Translations under genes and position numbers: made by a program | From: an uncultured Lachnospiraceae bacterium | Lineage (GTDB): Bacteria; Bacillota; Clostridia; Lachnospirales; Lachnospiraceae | Length of the DNA: 29,734 bases | Direction of reading: 5' to 3' | Assembly: GCA_910579085.1 (NCBI GenBank) | Contig: CAJTRU010000042.1 | Location: 1-29,734 of the forward strand | In this document: one piece after another, positions 9,146 to 15,860 of the stretch | How the letters are laid out: every line of letters begins with the position of its first letter | Position numbering within the stretch: the first letter of the stretch is position 1 | Notes under the pieces: model-generated | The model's input: only the letters and a program-made list of their open reading frames with translations | What the model was told of the DNA's origin: nothing | Database searches by the model: none

Positions 9146-9502
9146 TTAAGGATTTACTACTCTGCTTCCTGTCTGGCCTGCTGTAATTTTGTATACTGCC
9201 TCTAATAACTTTTCTACTGACTCCAAGTCATCTGGTTTAAACTTATAAACTATATCAAATATAACATCATCATAAACCCTTGCCCCTTTGCCTGTCATTA
9301 TATAATCCATGCTTACTTCTAAAGCTTTTGCAATTCCATGCAATGTATAAGCAGAAAATCCTTTTTTATTTGTTTCAATTTCATATAAAAACTTTGATGA
9401 TATTCCTGCCAGCTCTGCCAATGTCTTTCTGGTATATCCACGTTCGCTACGCAAAATCATAATTCTTTCACCTATAGATTTATCTAATTTCAACCTTATC
9501 AT
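9146..9502 (-). CDS. XRE-family transcriptional regulator
   Basis: This small regulator (118 residues from ATG 9502) has one Cro/CI-type helix-turn-helix at about residues 8-66: GERIMILRSERGYTRKTLAE, then LAGISSKFLYEIE, then LHGIAKALEVSMDYIM. A short helical tail (about 75-110) may dimerise. The ATG at 9502 is abutted by GGGAG with no spacing, and a TTG three codons later (9493) has better spacing, so the exact start is uncertain. It is divergent from agrB across a 440-bp region rich in repeated motifs and could control agrBD or itself. A TCTTAATTCC / GGAAATTAAGA inverted repeat lies upstream (9519-9557). Confidence 0.85.
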   Translation of the reverse strand: MIRLKLDKSIGERIMILRSERGYTRKTLAELAGISSKFLYEIETNKKGFSAYTLHGIAKALEVSMDYIMTGKGARVYDDVIFDIVYKFKPDDLESVEKLLEAVYKITAGQTGSRVVNP

Positions 9503-9939
9503 CTCCCAATATTTTGTATCTTAATTCCAGGCAGGACTATTCTCCCGGAAATTAAGAACCTGCATTTGCCCCTTTTTATATACAGTTTCCTTTTATAGTA
9601 TTTTCCTTTTTATCTAAATGCTACCCTTTGTCCTATTAATAACTAATAATAGCATTTATTATTATTAAAAAAGATTTTTGGATATAACCAGCCTGTTTTT
9701 TATATTAATGTTGGGCAAAACGCTTGTTTTGTATTTTCCAGCCTACATAATGCAACTTTAATTCAACATTATTCCTTTACAATAAATTTATTAATGTATG
9801 CGGATTTTTAATTAATGTTATATAAATTCCATTTTATTTCCATTAATTCCATATAAATTGCAATATTATGCAACATTAATCCAATTTCCACAATTACTAA
9901 TTCCTATATGTTATTCTTTGCAGGCAGGAGGTGATAAGT
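9503..9939. promoter_or_regulatory. Long divergent regulatory region upstream of agrB with repeated ATTAATGTT motifs
   Basis: No gene is seen in these 437 bp. ATTAATGTTG lies at 9704-9713, ATTAATGTTA at 9811-9820 and the inverse CAACATTAAT at 9871-9880, with the near copy CAACATTATT at 9764-9773. ATTAAT-N3-ATATAAATT occurs as a direct repeat at 9811-9828 and 9842-9859, 31 bp apart. These are candidate sites for the LytTR regulator AgrA or an XRE protein. An inverted repeat near the XRE gene lies at 9519-9557. A confident -35/-10 pair for agrB was not found. Confidence 0.5.
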
Positions 9940-10476
9940 ATGCCAGAGGCAAGTAATGATATGCGTTTATTAAAGTATTATTATATGTGCCTTCTCCATG
10001 AAGCCAGTAAATTCTTAATTATGCTTTTTATATTCAGCCGTTTCCATGCAGGAACTGAATTTCTTGTAGCTGCTTTAGTACTTTGTACTCTCCGCCACAA
10101 TATGGGCGGGATACATTTCAGGCAGTACTGGTCTTGTTTCGGTTTTTCACTGGCTTTTTTTGCCATTGTGGCTGTTATGGCAAAGTTTTGCCCTGTTAAT
10201 CTTATAGTACAGATAATAACAATATGTTTATGCATATTAATAACATTCTTAATTGGGCCAGTCCAGTCCAGCACCAGGCCGCCAATTGACAAGAAACACT
10301 TTGTGCGCTACCGTAATACTGCCTGTATAATTATGGCAGTTTGCATGGTATTATTTATTTGCATTAAATCCTTTACTTACAGGGATTTAATATATTGGGT
10401 AATTTTTTTCCAGACATTGCAGCTAATTGCTGCAAAAATTTATGAAAGGAGGAAGAAAGATGAAACGCTTCAATAA
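9940..10476 (+). CDS. agrB: AgrB-family signal-peptide-processing membrane protease
   Basis: From ATG 9940, eight bases after AGGAGG, the protein has 178 residues. A GTG at 9931 overlaps the Shine-Dalgarno and is unlikely to be used. The sequence has about five membrane segments and the family core RHNMGGIHFRQYWSC, in which His59 and Cys66 have the seven-residue spacing of the catalytic His/Cys pair of AgrB (His77/Cys84 in S. aureus). AgrB cuts the AgrD C-terminal tail and forms the (thio)lactone. The C-terminus is Lys/Arg-rich (YERRKKDE). The stop lies 17 bp inside agrD, so the two are translated as a coupled pair. Confidence 0.93.
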   Translation: MPEASNDMRLLKYYYMCLLHEASKFLIMLFIFSRFHAGTEFLVAALVLCTLRHNMGGIHFRQYWSCFGFSLAFFAIVAVMAKFCPVNLIVQIITICLCILITFLIGPVQSSTRPPIDKKHFVRYRNTACIIMAVCMVLFICIKSFTYRDLIYWVIFFQTLQLIAAKIYERRKKDETLQ

Positions 10477-10585
10477 AAGTTCTTTAATGTCTTTATGCAG
10501 CCTTGCATTAGCATTTGGTGCATTTATACGTTTTTCCGGTACAAGTTTTTGTTTCTTTGGTGAGCCAGAGATGCCATCTAAATAA
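10460..10585 (+). CDS. agrD: AgrD-type autoinducing peptide precursor (41 residues)
   Basis: The gene starts at ATG 10460, inside the end of agrB, after AAAGGAGGAAGAAAG. The 41-residue product has an amphipathic, basic N-terminus (MKRFNKSSLMSL), a hydrophobic helix, a core TSFCFFG and a tail EPEMPSK. The EPEMP motif matches the charged C-terminal recognition region of AgrD proteins (EVEVP in S. aureus). The expected nucleophile for the thiolactone is Cys31. Only Phe-Phe-Gly separate it from the EPEMP tail, so the ring may hold four residues (Cys-Phe-Phe-Gly) or extend to Glu35. The tail after the Pro is only two residues, shorter than in staphylococci. Cys13 in the leader is not expected to take part. 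Confidence 0.92.
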   Translation: MKRFNKSSLMSLCSLALAFGAFIRFSGTSFCFFGEPEMPSK

Positions 10586-10609
10586 TTTACCTGGATAAAA
10601 ACAAAAAAT

Positions 10610-10660
10610 GGGATATCTTATCTTTTTAAAAATATAAGATATCCCGCTGCTTTATTTTTC
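10610..10660. terminator. Bidirectional terminator shared by agrBD and agrC
   Basis: GGGATATCTTAT (10610-10621) and ATAAGATATCCC (10634-10645) form a perfect 12-bp stem with a 12-nt loop. A T-rich run follows on the plus strand (10651-10660). On the minus strand an A-run at 10602-10608 supplies the U-tract. It lies between the convergent agrD and agrC stops. Confidence 0.88.
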
Positions 10661-10686
10661 TGCATATAAAAATATAATAACATTTT

Positions 10687-11949
10687 TTATAACACCACTC
10701 TTATAAAGAAACAATTGCGGTTATTGAATAATTCATTGCCAACTTGTATACCTGCATTATATCTTTTGGCAATTTTCCTTAAATATGCCAGCCCGCATCC
10801 CCTGTCACTGTCCTTTGTAGAATAGCCATATTCAAAAAAGTGTTTATATTCTTCAAATGGTATATACTCATGTTCATTTGCAACCTGTATATATTTACTA
10901 TCATTTTTCTGGATTATGTACAAATATATCTTTTCATTTCTTTTACGTACAAGCACTTCATCTATTGCATTATCCAGTAAATTCCCTAATATTTCAATTA
11001 ATAATGTATCTGGTATATTTACATTGTGCAAAGAACAGTCAAATTTTGTTTCAATTTCTATATTCTTCTCTAAAGCTTCACACATTTTCTGGTGTATATG
11101 GGCAATAACAAGCGGATTATCAAGGACTAACAGCTTTCCAGGCATAATATACTGTTCAAGATGCCCCAGTTCCTCCCTTTGCCGTTGTATTAAATCTTCG
11201 TAGTTGTCATAAACATTTATCATACTGTAAATTGCATTAATCTGGTTTACAAATTTATGCTGCCTCTCACGTAACTGGGTTATTAAACCTTTATATACCT
11301 CTGCATAACCACTTCTAAGCTTTAGTTCCTGCTGGTAAAAATAAATTTTATAGACTGAAAATAACAGCACAATTGTTCCCATAACCAGATATATACTGTC
11401 ATAAAATGGCATTTCGCTTGTTAGCTTAAAATTTATAAATGCTGCCATAAACATAATGCATCCTATAATTGACAAAAGATAAACACTTTGTCCTGCATCA
11501 TTTAAAATCTTTCTGGTTTCTATTACAAAAAATGCATTACGCAGCAAAATACATAACAGCAGCATTTCAGACACTGACAAAAACGTTATTAACTGGTATG
11601 GCACAATATTGTTAAAAGGACTTGATATTATTGTATTTATAAAACATAGTACCATTTCTAATATACATACACATCCAAATGCCGCCATAGAATATTTTAA
11701 TGCCTGTTTCAGCTTAAAACTGCTTAGCCAGGCTACATATATAAAGTAAAATAAATAACATACTATCATTAACAGCCCGCTAACCGAAAAACAGTTAGTT
11801 AATACTATACAGAAAACCGCCTGGCACACCATTAGTATATATAAAAGATTGTTTTTCTTTTTTCCAGCAAATGTCCTGGCAACCAGCAAAACAGCAATAA
11901 ATTCAAATATACCATTTAAAACAGCTATAATACTGTTTACTGGCGGCAC
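10687..11949 (-). CDS. agrC: AgrC-like peptide-sensing histidine kinase (GHKL type)
   Basis: The 420-residue protein has six or seven predicted membrane segments (about 5-205) typical of AgrC peptide sensors, then a dimerisation/phosphoacceptor helix with LRERQHKFVNQINAIYS (His231). The atypical GHKL ATPase domain follows, with GNLLDNAIDEV (N box) and YSTKDSDRGCGLAYL (G box). Translation starts at GTG 11949, six to eight bases after AAGGAGGAATATT, and overlaps the agrA stop by 13 bp. It should detect the peptide made by AgrB/AgrD at the membrane and phosphorylate AgrA. The order agrA then agrC is the reverse of the staphylococcal one. Confidence 0.92.
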   Translation of the reverse strand: MPPVNSIIAVLNGIFEFIAVLLVARTFAGKKKNNLLYILMVCQAVFCIVLTNCFSVSGLLMIVCYLFYFIYVAWLSSFKLKQALKYSMAAFGCVCILEMVLCFINTIISSPFNNIVPYQLITFLSVSEMLLLCILLRNAFFVIETRKILNDAGQSVYLLSIIGCIMFMAAFINFKLTSEMPFYDSIYLVMGTIVLLFSVYKIYFYQQELKLRSGYAEVYKGLITQLRERQHKFVNQINAIYSMINVYDNYEDLIQRQREELGHLEQYIMPGKLLVLDNPLVIAHIHQKMCEALEKNIEIETKFDCSLHNVNIPDTLLIEILGNLLDNAIDEVLVRKRNEKIYLYIIQKNDSKYIQVANEHEYIPFEEYKHFFEYGYSTKDSDRGCGLAYLRKIAKRYNAGIQVGNELFNNRNCFFIRVVL

Positions 11950-12677
11950 TTTAAATATTCCTCCTTAAAATCTTTTGCTTTTCTTCCGCCTATTGGCAGT
12001 ACATCATCTATTTCCTTTAAAAATACTTCTTTATTGCGGAAATCAACATGTTCAATATAGGAAATATTAACAAATGTACCATATGTAGGCTCTAAAAATT
12101 TTGTATATTTGACCTTTTGTTTTATACTTTTTGCTGTTACATGTGGTATTTCAACTGTTTCATTTATTGTATATAAAGATAATCTTCCCCTGCGTGAAGA
12201 AAAATATATAATTTCATCTACATAAAACACATAACCAAGACCATCATAATAAAGTACAAGAGTTTCCCTGTCTGCAATATATTTATTATCAGAAATAGCA
12301 CTTAATACTTCTTCTACCCTGCTTCTTACTATTTCACCATCTCCGATTGGCTTTTCTATATAATCATAACAATGTATCCTTTTTAGCAGTTGTATCTCCA
12401 GTCCTTGTAGTGTTGTAATAAATATCACTGGCGTAAATTTATATTCTGCATGTTCCCTGATTTTATCTGCAAAATCAATTCCTGAACTGTCATTCCTCTT
12501 TGAGGGTTCAAGAATAATATCAACAAGAAACAAGTCAATATGGTTTGCCATTGCACATGCATAAGCATCTGTACTTCTCCCAAACACCAGCACATTAGTC
12601 TGTATTCTGCATGACTTAACAATTTTCTCAAGGTTAAGCCTGCTTTTCCCATTATCCTCTAATATTAATACATTCAT
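11937..12677 (-). CDS. agrA: AgrA-like response regulator (receiver plus LytTR)
   Basis: This 246-residue regulator has an N-terminal receiver domain: acidic pair Glu7/Asp8 (VLILEDN), phosphoacceptor Asp53 in LFLVDIIL, the VIFITT switch Thr, and Lys in YIEKPIG. The C-terminal LytTR DNA-binding domain spans about residues 140-240, with EIPHVTAKSIKQKV, GTFVNISYIEHVDF and DDVLPIGGRKAKDFKEEY matching AgrA-type domains. It lies 26 bp after the XRE gene and overlaps agrC, so the three form one operon. Expected targets are direct repeats upstream of agrBD. The start ATG at 12677 has only a modest AAAGGA site, consistent with coupling to the upstream gene. Confidence 0.92.
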   Translation of the reverse strand: MNVLILEDNGKSRLNLEKIVKSCRIQTNVLVFGRSTDAYACAMANHIDLFLVDIILEPSKRNDSSGIDFADKIREHAEYKFTPVIFITTLQGLEIQLLKRIHCYDYIEKPIGDGEIVRSRVEEVLSAISDNKYIADRETLVLYYDGLGYVFYVDEIIYFSSRRGRLSLYTINETVEIPHVTAKSIKQKVKYTKFLEPTYGTFVNISYIEHVDFRNKEVFLKEIDDVLPIGGRKAKDFKEEYLKCRQ

Positions 12678-12703
12678 ATGTATTCCTTTGTAATACTCTC
12701 CAA

Positions 12704-13051
12704 TTAACTATAACTTTTACTTTTGTCCGGAATTTGTTCTGCCATAGTTTTAAGCATAATTTTCACACCTTGTTTCATTCTGTCATCTAATCTTCTATAA
12801 TAATCAACAAGCCGTATTTCATCTGATGTCATTTCTGTGTTTTCAAGCTCAAGAATATATTCTACTGATACACCAAAAACCGTGACCACTTTCCTTAAAT
12901 CTTCATATGGAATTACTGTTTTTCCATTTTCATATCTGCTTAATGTCTGTTGGGAAATATTCAATACCGATGCAAACGTTTTCTGTGTCATGTGGTTTTC
13001 CTCACGTATCTCCCTAAGCTTTCTGCCCATTTCCACGCTATCAAGTGCCAT
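12704..13051 (-). CDS. XRE-family regulator, first gene of the agrA-agrC operon
   Basis: The likely start is ATG 13051 (115 residues), eight bases after TGAGGT; an in-frame ATG at 13066 has no good ribosome binding site. A Cro/CI helix-turn-helix covers about residues 5-60: GRKLREIREENHMTQKTFAS, then VLNISQQTLSRYENGKTV, then LRKVVTVFGVSVEYIL. A helical C-terminal part (about 65-115) has DEIRLVDYYRRLDDRMKQG. No metal or protease motif is seen. It is upstream of agrA by 26 bp and in the same direction. It probably adjusts expression of its own operon or of agrBD. The operator is not identified. A TATAAT hexamer lies at 13088-13083. Confidence 0.88.
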   Translation of the reverse strand: MALDSVEMGRKLREIREENHMTQKTFASVLNISQQTLSRYENGKTVIPYEDLRKVVTVFGVSVEYILELENTEMTSDEIRLVDYYRRLDDRMKQGVKIMLKTMAEQIPDKSKSYS

Positions 13052-13248
13052 AAATCCGTACCTCATCTTTTACTAGTATCTTATTATAACGTCAATTCAT
13101 CTTTTCTTATACACATATATTAAGTATTATCACTCATATTTTGATATGCCAGTAAAAAATTTTATATATTTTAATCTAGTATTTATAAAATACATGTACA
13201 TAGTGGTATTAAGGAAATATGCTACTTGTATGGTATGGCATCCATATA

Positions 13249-13276
13249 TTGAAACGGATACATATTAGCCCATAAT
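13249..13276 (+). promoter_or_regulatory. Possible promoter of the SpoVB-like flippase
   Basis: TTGAAA (13249-13254), a 16-bp spacer and CATAAT (13271-13276) resemble a sigma-A promoter about 53 bp before the start codon. Other AT-rich hexamers nearby could serve instead. Confidence 0.35.
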
Positions 13277-13329
13277 TTTCATATAGTATATTAACCGCTT
13301 TTGCTATATAGCAGAAAGGCTTATATTAT

Positions 13330-14889
13330 ATGAAAATCTTTCAGAACAAACTTATTAAAGGAACTATAATACTTACTATTGCTGGTATTATAACCCGTAT
13401 TATAGGGTTTTTTTATAGGATTTTCCTTGCAGGGCTGCTTGGTTCAGAACTGCTTGGAATATACCAGCTTGTTTTTCCGGTATATGGTATATGCTTTACA
13501 ATATATGGTGCTGGAATACAAACTGCAATTTCACAGATTATTGGAACTACTACATCAAAAAAAACCCAGGGCTATGTATCACCTGTAAAAATACTAGTAT
13601 CAGGAATGATACTTGCCCTAAGCCTTTCACTGCTGCTTCTGGTACTTGTTTATTCCAATCCTGGATGGATTGCAGAAAAAATCCTGCTTGAAAAATCATG
13701 CGCCCCATATCTGAAAATAATGGCTCTGCTATTCCCTTTCTGTAGCATTTCAGCATGTATTTCAGGCTATTACTATGGAATACAAAATGCTTCTGTACCA
13801 GCTAGCTCACAGATTATTGAACAGTTGTCAAGAGTGCTCTTTGTATACCTTATGTGCACGTTTGCAGGCTCTGGAAAGGAATTTAATGCTATAGTAGCTG
13901 TATGCGGGCTGGTAACTGGTGAAATATGTGGTTGTATTTTCAGTATAGCCAGGCTTTTTATTTCCTTACACCAGGCTAAAAATATAAACACCAGTGCTTC
14001 CAGAACCAGAATTAAAAAATATAACAGCGGGAAGCACCCTGTTTTTAAAACCCTTCTTTCACTCTCTGTAATACTTACTACTACTAAACTTATTGTTTCA
14101 CTTTTACATAGCGCCGAAGCTGTCTTTATACCTGCCGCACTCCAGAAATATGGATGCAGCCCTGCGGATGCACTAAGCATATATGGTATTTTATCCGGAA
14201 TGGCAATGCCATTTATTCTTTTTCCATCTGCCATTAGTAATTCATTTGCAGTTATGCTGCTGCCATCAATAGCACAGGCACAAGCAGAAAAAAATTCTGC
14301 CAAAATAAGAAAATCCGTAACATTTGCTACAAAATACAACCTGCTTATTGGCTGGCTCTGTATATGTATATTTATTGTATTCGGAGATGAAATGGGTACA
14401 CTTTTCTTCCATAATACAGACGCTGGCTCATACATAGTAATACTTTCATGGCTCTGCCCGTTCCTGTATGTTTCAACTGCATTTACAAGCATAATAAACG
14501 GAATGGGACATACACAGCTTACATTTATAATAACTGTATTAAGCCTTATACTAAAAATATATTTCCTTGTAGCACTTGTACCAGTATATGGCATAAAAGC
14601 GTACCTTGCTGGAATGTTGGCAAGCCAGGTAATTATGGCAGTTATGGAGGGATTTTACCTTAAAAACTATATAGCGCCTGACAGCCTGCACTGGATTATA
14701 CTTCCATGCCTTTTCTTAGCACTTGCAGGAAGCATGTCACATAAAATCTATAGTGCCCTGCTTAAATTAGTTCCAGGCACATTACAGATACCAATGCTTT
14801 TTCTTACATGTATAATAATAGTTGTCTGCTATATAGTTTTCCTGCTTTTAAGCAAATGTATAAGCAGGGAGGAATTTGCAATAAGATAA
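13330..14889 (+). CDS. SpoVB/MurJ-type lipid-linked oligosaccharide flippase (MOP superfamily)
   Basis: The 519-residue integral membrane protein has about 14 hydrophobic segments. Its N-terminus is typical of the polysaccharide-synthesis/SpoVB branch of the MOP superfamily: ITRIIGFFYRIFLAGLLGSE, LLGIYQLVFPVYGIC, then GAGIQTAISQIIG. Members move lipid II or other lipid-linked sugars across the membrane; in sporulating Clostridia SpoVB paralogues act in spore cortex synthesis. Its exact substrate and any sporulation role are not shown. The ribosome binding site is AGAAAGG, 11 bases from the ATG. The stop codon TAA (14887-14889) lies inside the GATAAT border of a foldback repeat, so the repeat defines the C-terminus (REEFAIR). 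Confidence 0.88.
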   Translation: MKIFQNKLIKGTIILTIAGIITRIIGFFYRIFLAGLLGSELLGIYQLVFPVYGICFTIYGAGIQTAISQIIGTTTSKKTQGYVSPVKILVSGMILALSLSLLLLVLVYSNPGWIAEKILLEKSCAPYLKIMALLFPFCSISACISGYYYGIQNASVPASSQIIEQLSRVLFVYLMCTFAGSGKEFNAIVAVCGLVTGEICGCIFSIARLFISLHQAKNINTSASRTRIKKYNSGKHPVFKTLLSLSVILTTTKLIVSLLHSAEAVFIPAALQKYGCSPADALSIYGILSGMAMPFILFPSAISNSFAVMLLPSIAQAQAEKNSAKIRKSVTFATKYNLLIGWLCICIFIVFGDEMGTLFFHNTDAGSYIVILSWLCPFLYVSTAFTSIINGMGHTQLTFIITVLSLILKIYFLVALVPVYGIKAYLAGMLASQVIMAVMEGFYLKNYIAPDSLHWIILPCLFLALAGSMSHKIYSALLKLVPGTLQIPMLFLTCIIIVVCYIVFLLLSKCISREEFAIR

Positions 14890-15211
14890 TTTCCAGTTAT
14901 CTTGTGTTTTTGTTTTTGTGGATTGGCGGACGGTTTCTGTGCCAGAGCCAGAATATTCCATACAAAAAAGCATGCCGAAGGCATGGCTTTTGCACGCATT
15001 CCGCTACGTTAACCCACTAGGCGGCACATAAAGCCCATATATTATTATATTCCAGATAAAACTTACGTTTCCCTGGAATATATAATATATGGGCTTAAAT
15101 GCCGGCGGGGTTAAAGTGCCCCTTTTACGGAATAATTCATGGCATCTGGCACGCAAAACCTGTCACCAGCAATCTGCAACAAAAACCAGAATAATTAAGA
15201 TAACTGTAAAT
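14885..15211. repeat. Foldback repeat, copy B1 (complete)
   Basis: The left arm from 14885 (GATAATTTCCAGTTATCTTG) through GGACGGTTTCTGTGCCAGAG is an imperfect inverse of the right arm ending in AAGATAACTGTAAAT (15197-15211). The arms are about 85-100 bp each. The interior adds a stem at 15031-15055 / 15073-15096 (24 pairs, one bulge, 17-nt loop), an outer continuation GTTAACCC...GGGGTTAA, and a small hairpin at 14965-14991. The whole would fold into one long branched stem. No transposase is encoded. A copy is split between 29630-29734 and 1-99. Confidence 0.88.
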
Positions 15212-15350
15212 GGGGTGGTGGAGAATGATTTTGCTAGTCACATACCAAACAATATAATAATTACCATTATACAAGGATTAATATAAAAATAATGCCAATG
15301 TACTTCCACCCTTCTAAGTCTTCTGCCCCACACCATAATTTCCAGTTATA
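15199..15350. repeat. 152-bp module of the repeat family
   Basis: This module is bounded by GATAACTGTAAATGGGGTGG and the imperfect inverse CCCCACACCATAATTTCCAG. It corresponds in order and length to 87-237 (151 bp). The middle has diverged more than the ends. No coding frame of interest is present. Confidence 0.8.
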
Positions 15351-15855
15351 GTATCTGTTTTGTATGTATGTTATATTTTTTATGGTTTATTGGTGTACAG
15401 CAGGTTTCCAGTGTTCCAGTTAAACATTATTCTATGACAAGGATACTATGCACTGCTGCGTGGGCTGGCGTAGCGCAATGTCATTTAGTTAAGAGTTTTA
15501 GCAGGAATGTTTTTGGAATGTGCCAAAGAGCAGACAGGCTGGCAAATTCCAAATGTGCTTACATGAACAAGCTGTACGAAGCCGCTGGTGCTTAAGCCCT
15601 GTCTTAAAATGTTCCGTAGGAACATTAAGGGCTTTATGCATCCATTGCGTGCGAGTTCAAGCGGGAGCGTGCTTTGTTCATGGAAGGCACTTTGGATTTG
15701 CCAGCCTGTATAATATATGATATTTTTAAACAATCCCCCTTAACTAAATGACATTGCGTCCAAGCGCAAACGTGCCCTGTCATGGAATATGTTTAAGCTG
15801 GACACAGAACCCCTGCGTCCGTAAACCAACAAAAGACAACTGCAAATCCAGTTTA
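15338..15855. repeat. Second large foldback repeat (B2), about 500 bp
   Basis: The centre is TGTTCC-GTA-GGAACA (15610-15624). Long imperfect inverse arms run outward: CAATGTCATTTAGTTAAG near 15476 against CTTAACTAAATGACATTG near 15740-15757, then GGCTGGCAAAT against ATTTGCCAGCC, and CATGAACAA against TTGTTCATG. The outer borders are ATTTCCAGTTAT on the left and ACAACTGCAAATCCAG (15836-15851) on the right, which ends about 10 bp before the purL stop. The outer arms resemble those of B1 (GGACG, CTGTG-CCAG, ATATTCCAT). Short frames on both strands here are artefacts of the palindrome. Confidence 0.82.
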
Positions 15856-15860
15856 TAATA

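Noticed and set aside
9811..9880. CRISPR-like short repeats
   Set aside because: The repeats are 9-18 bp, AT-rich, unevenly spaced and in both orientations; no cas genes are present.
13773..14594. 273-codon minus-strand frame within the flippase gene
   Set aside because: The plus strand encodes a clear SpoVB-like protein; this frame has no recognisable domain or ribosome binding site.
15368..15733. Short overlapping frames on both strands (66-82 codons)
   Set aside because: They lie wholly inside the foldback arms, mirror each other across the palindrome and have no ribosome binding sites.
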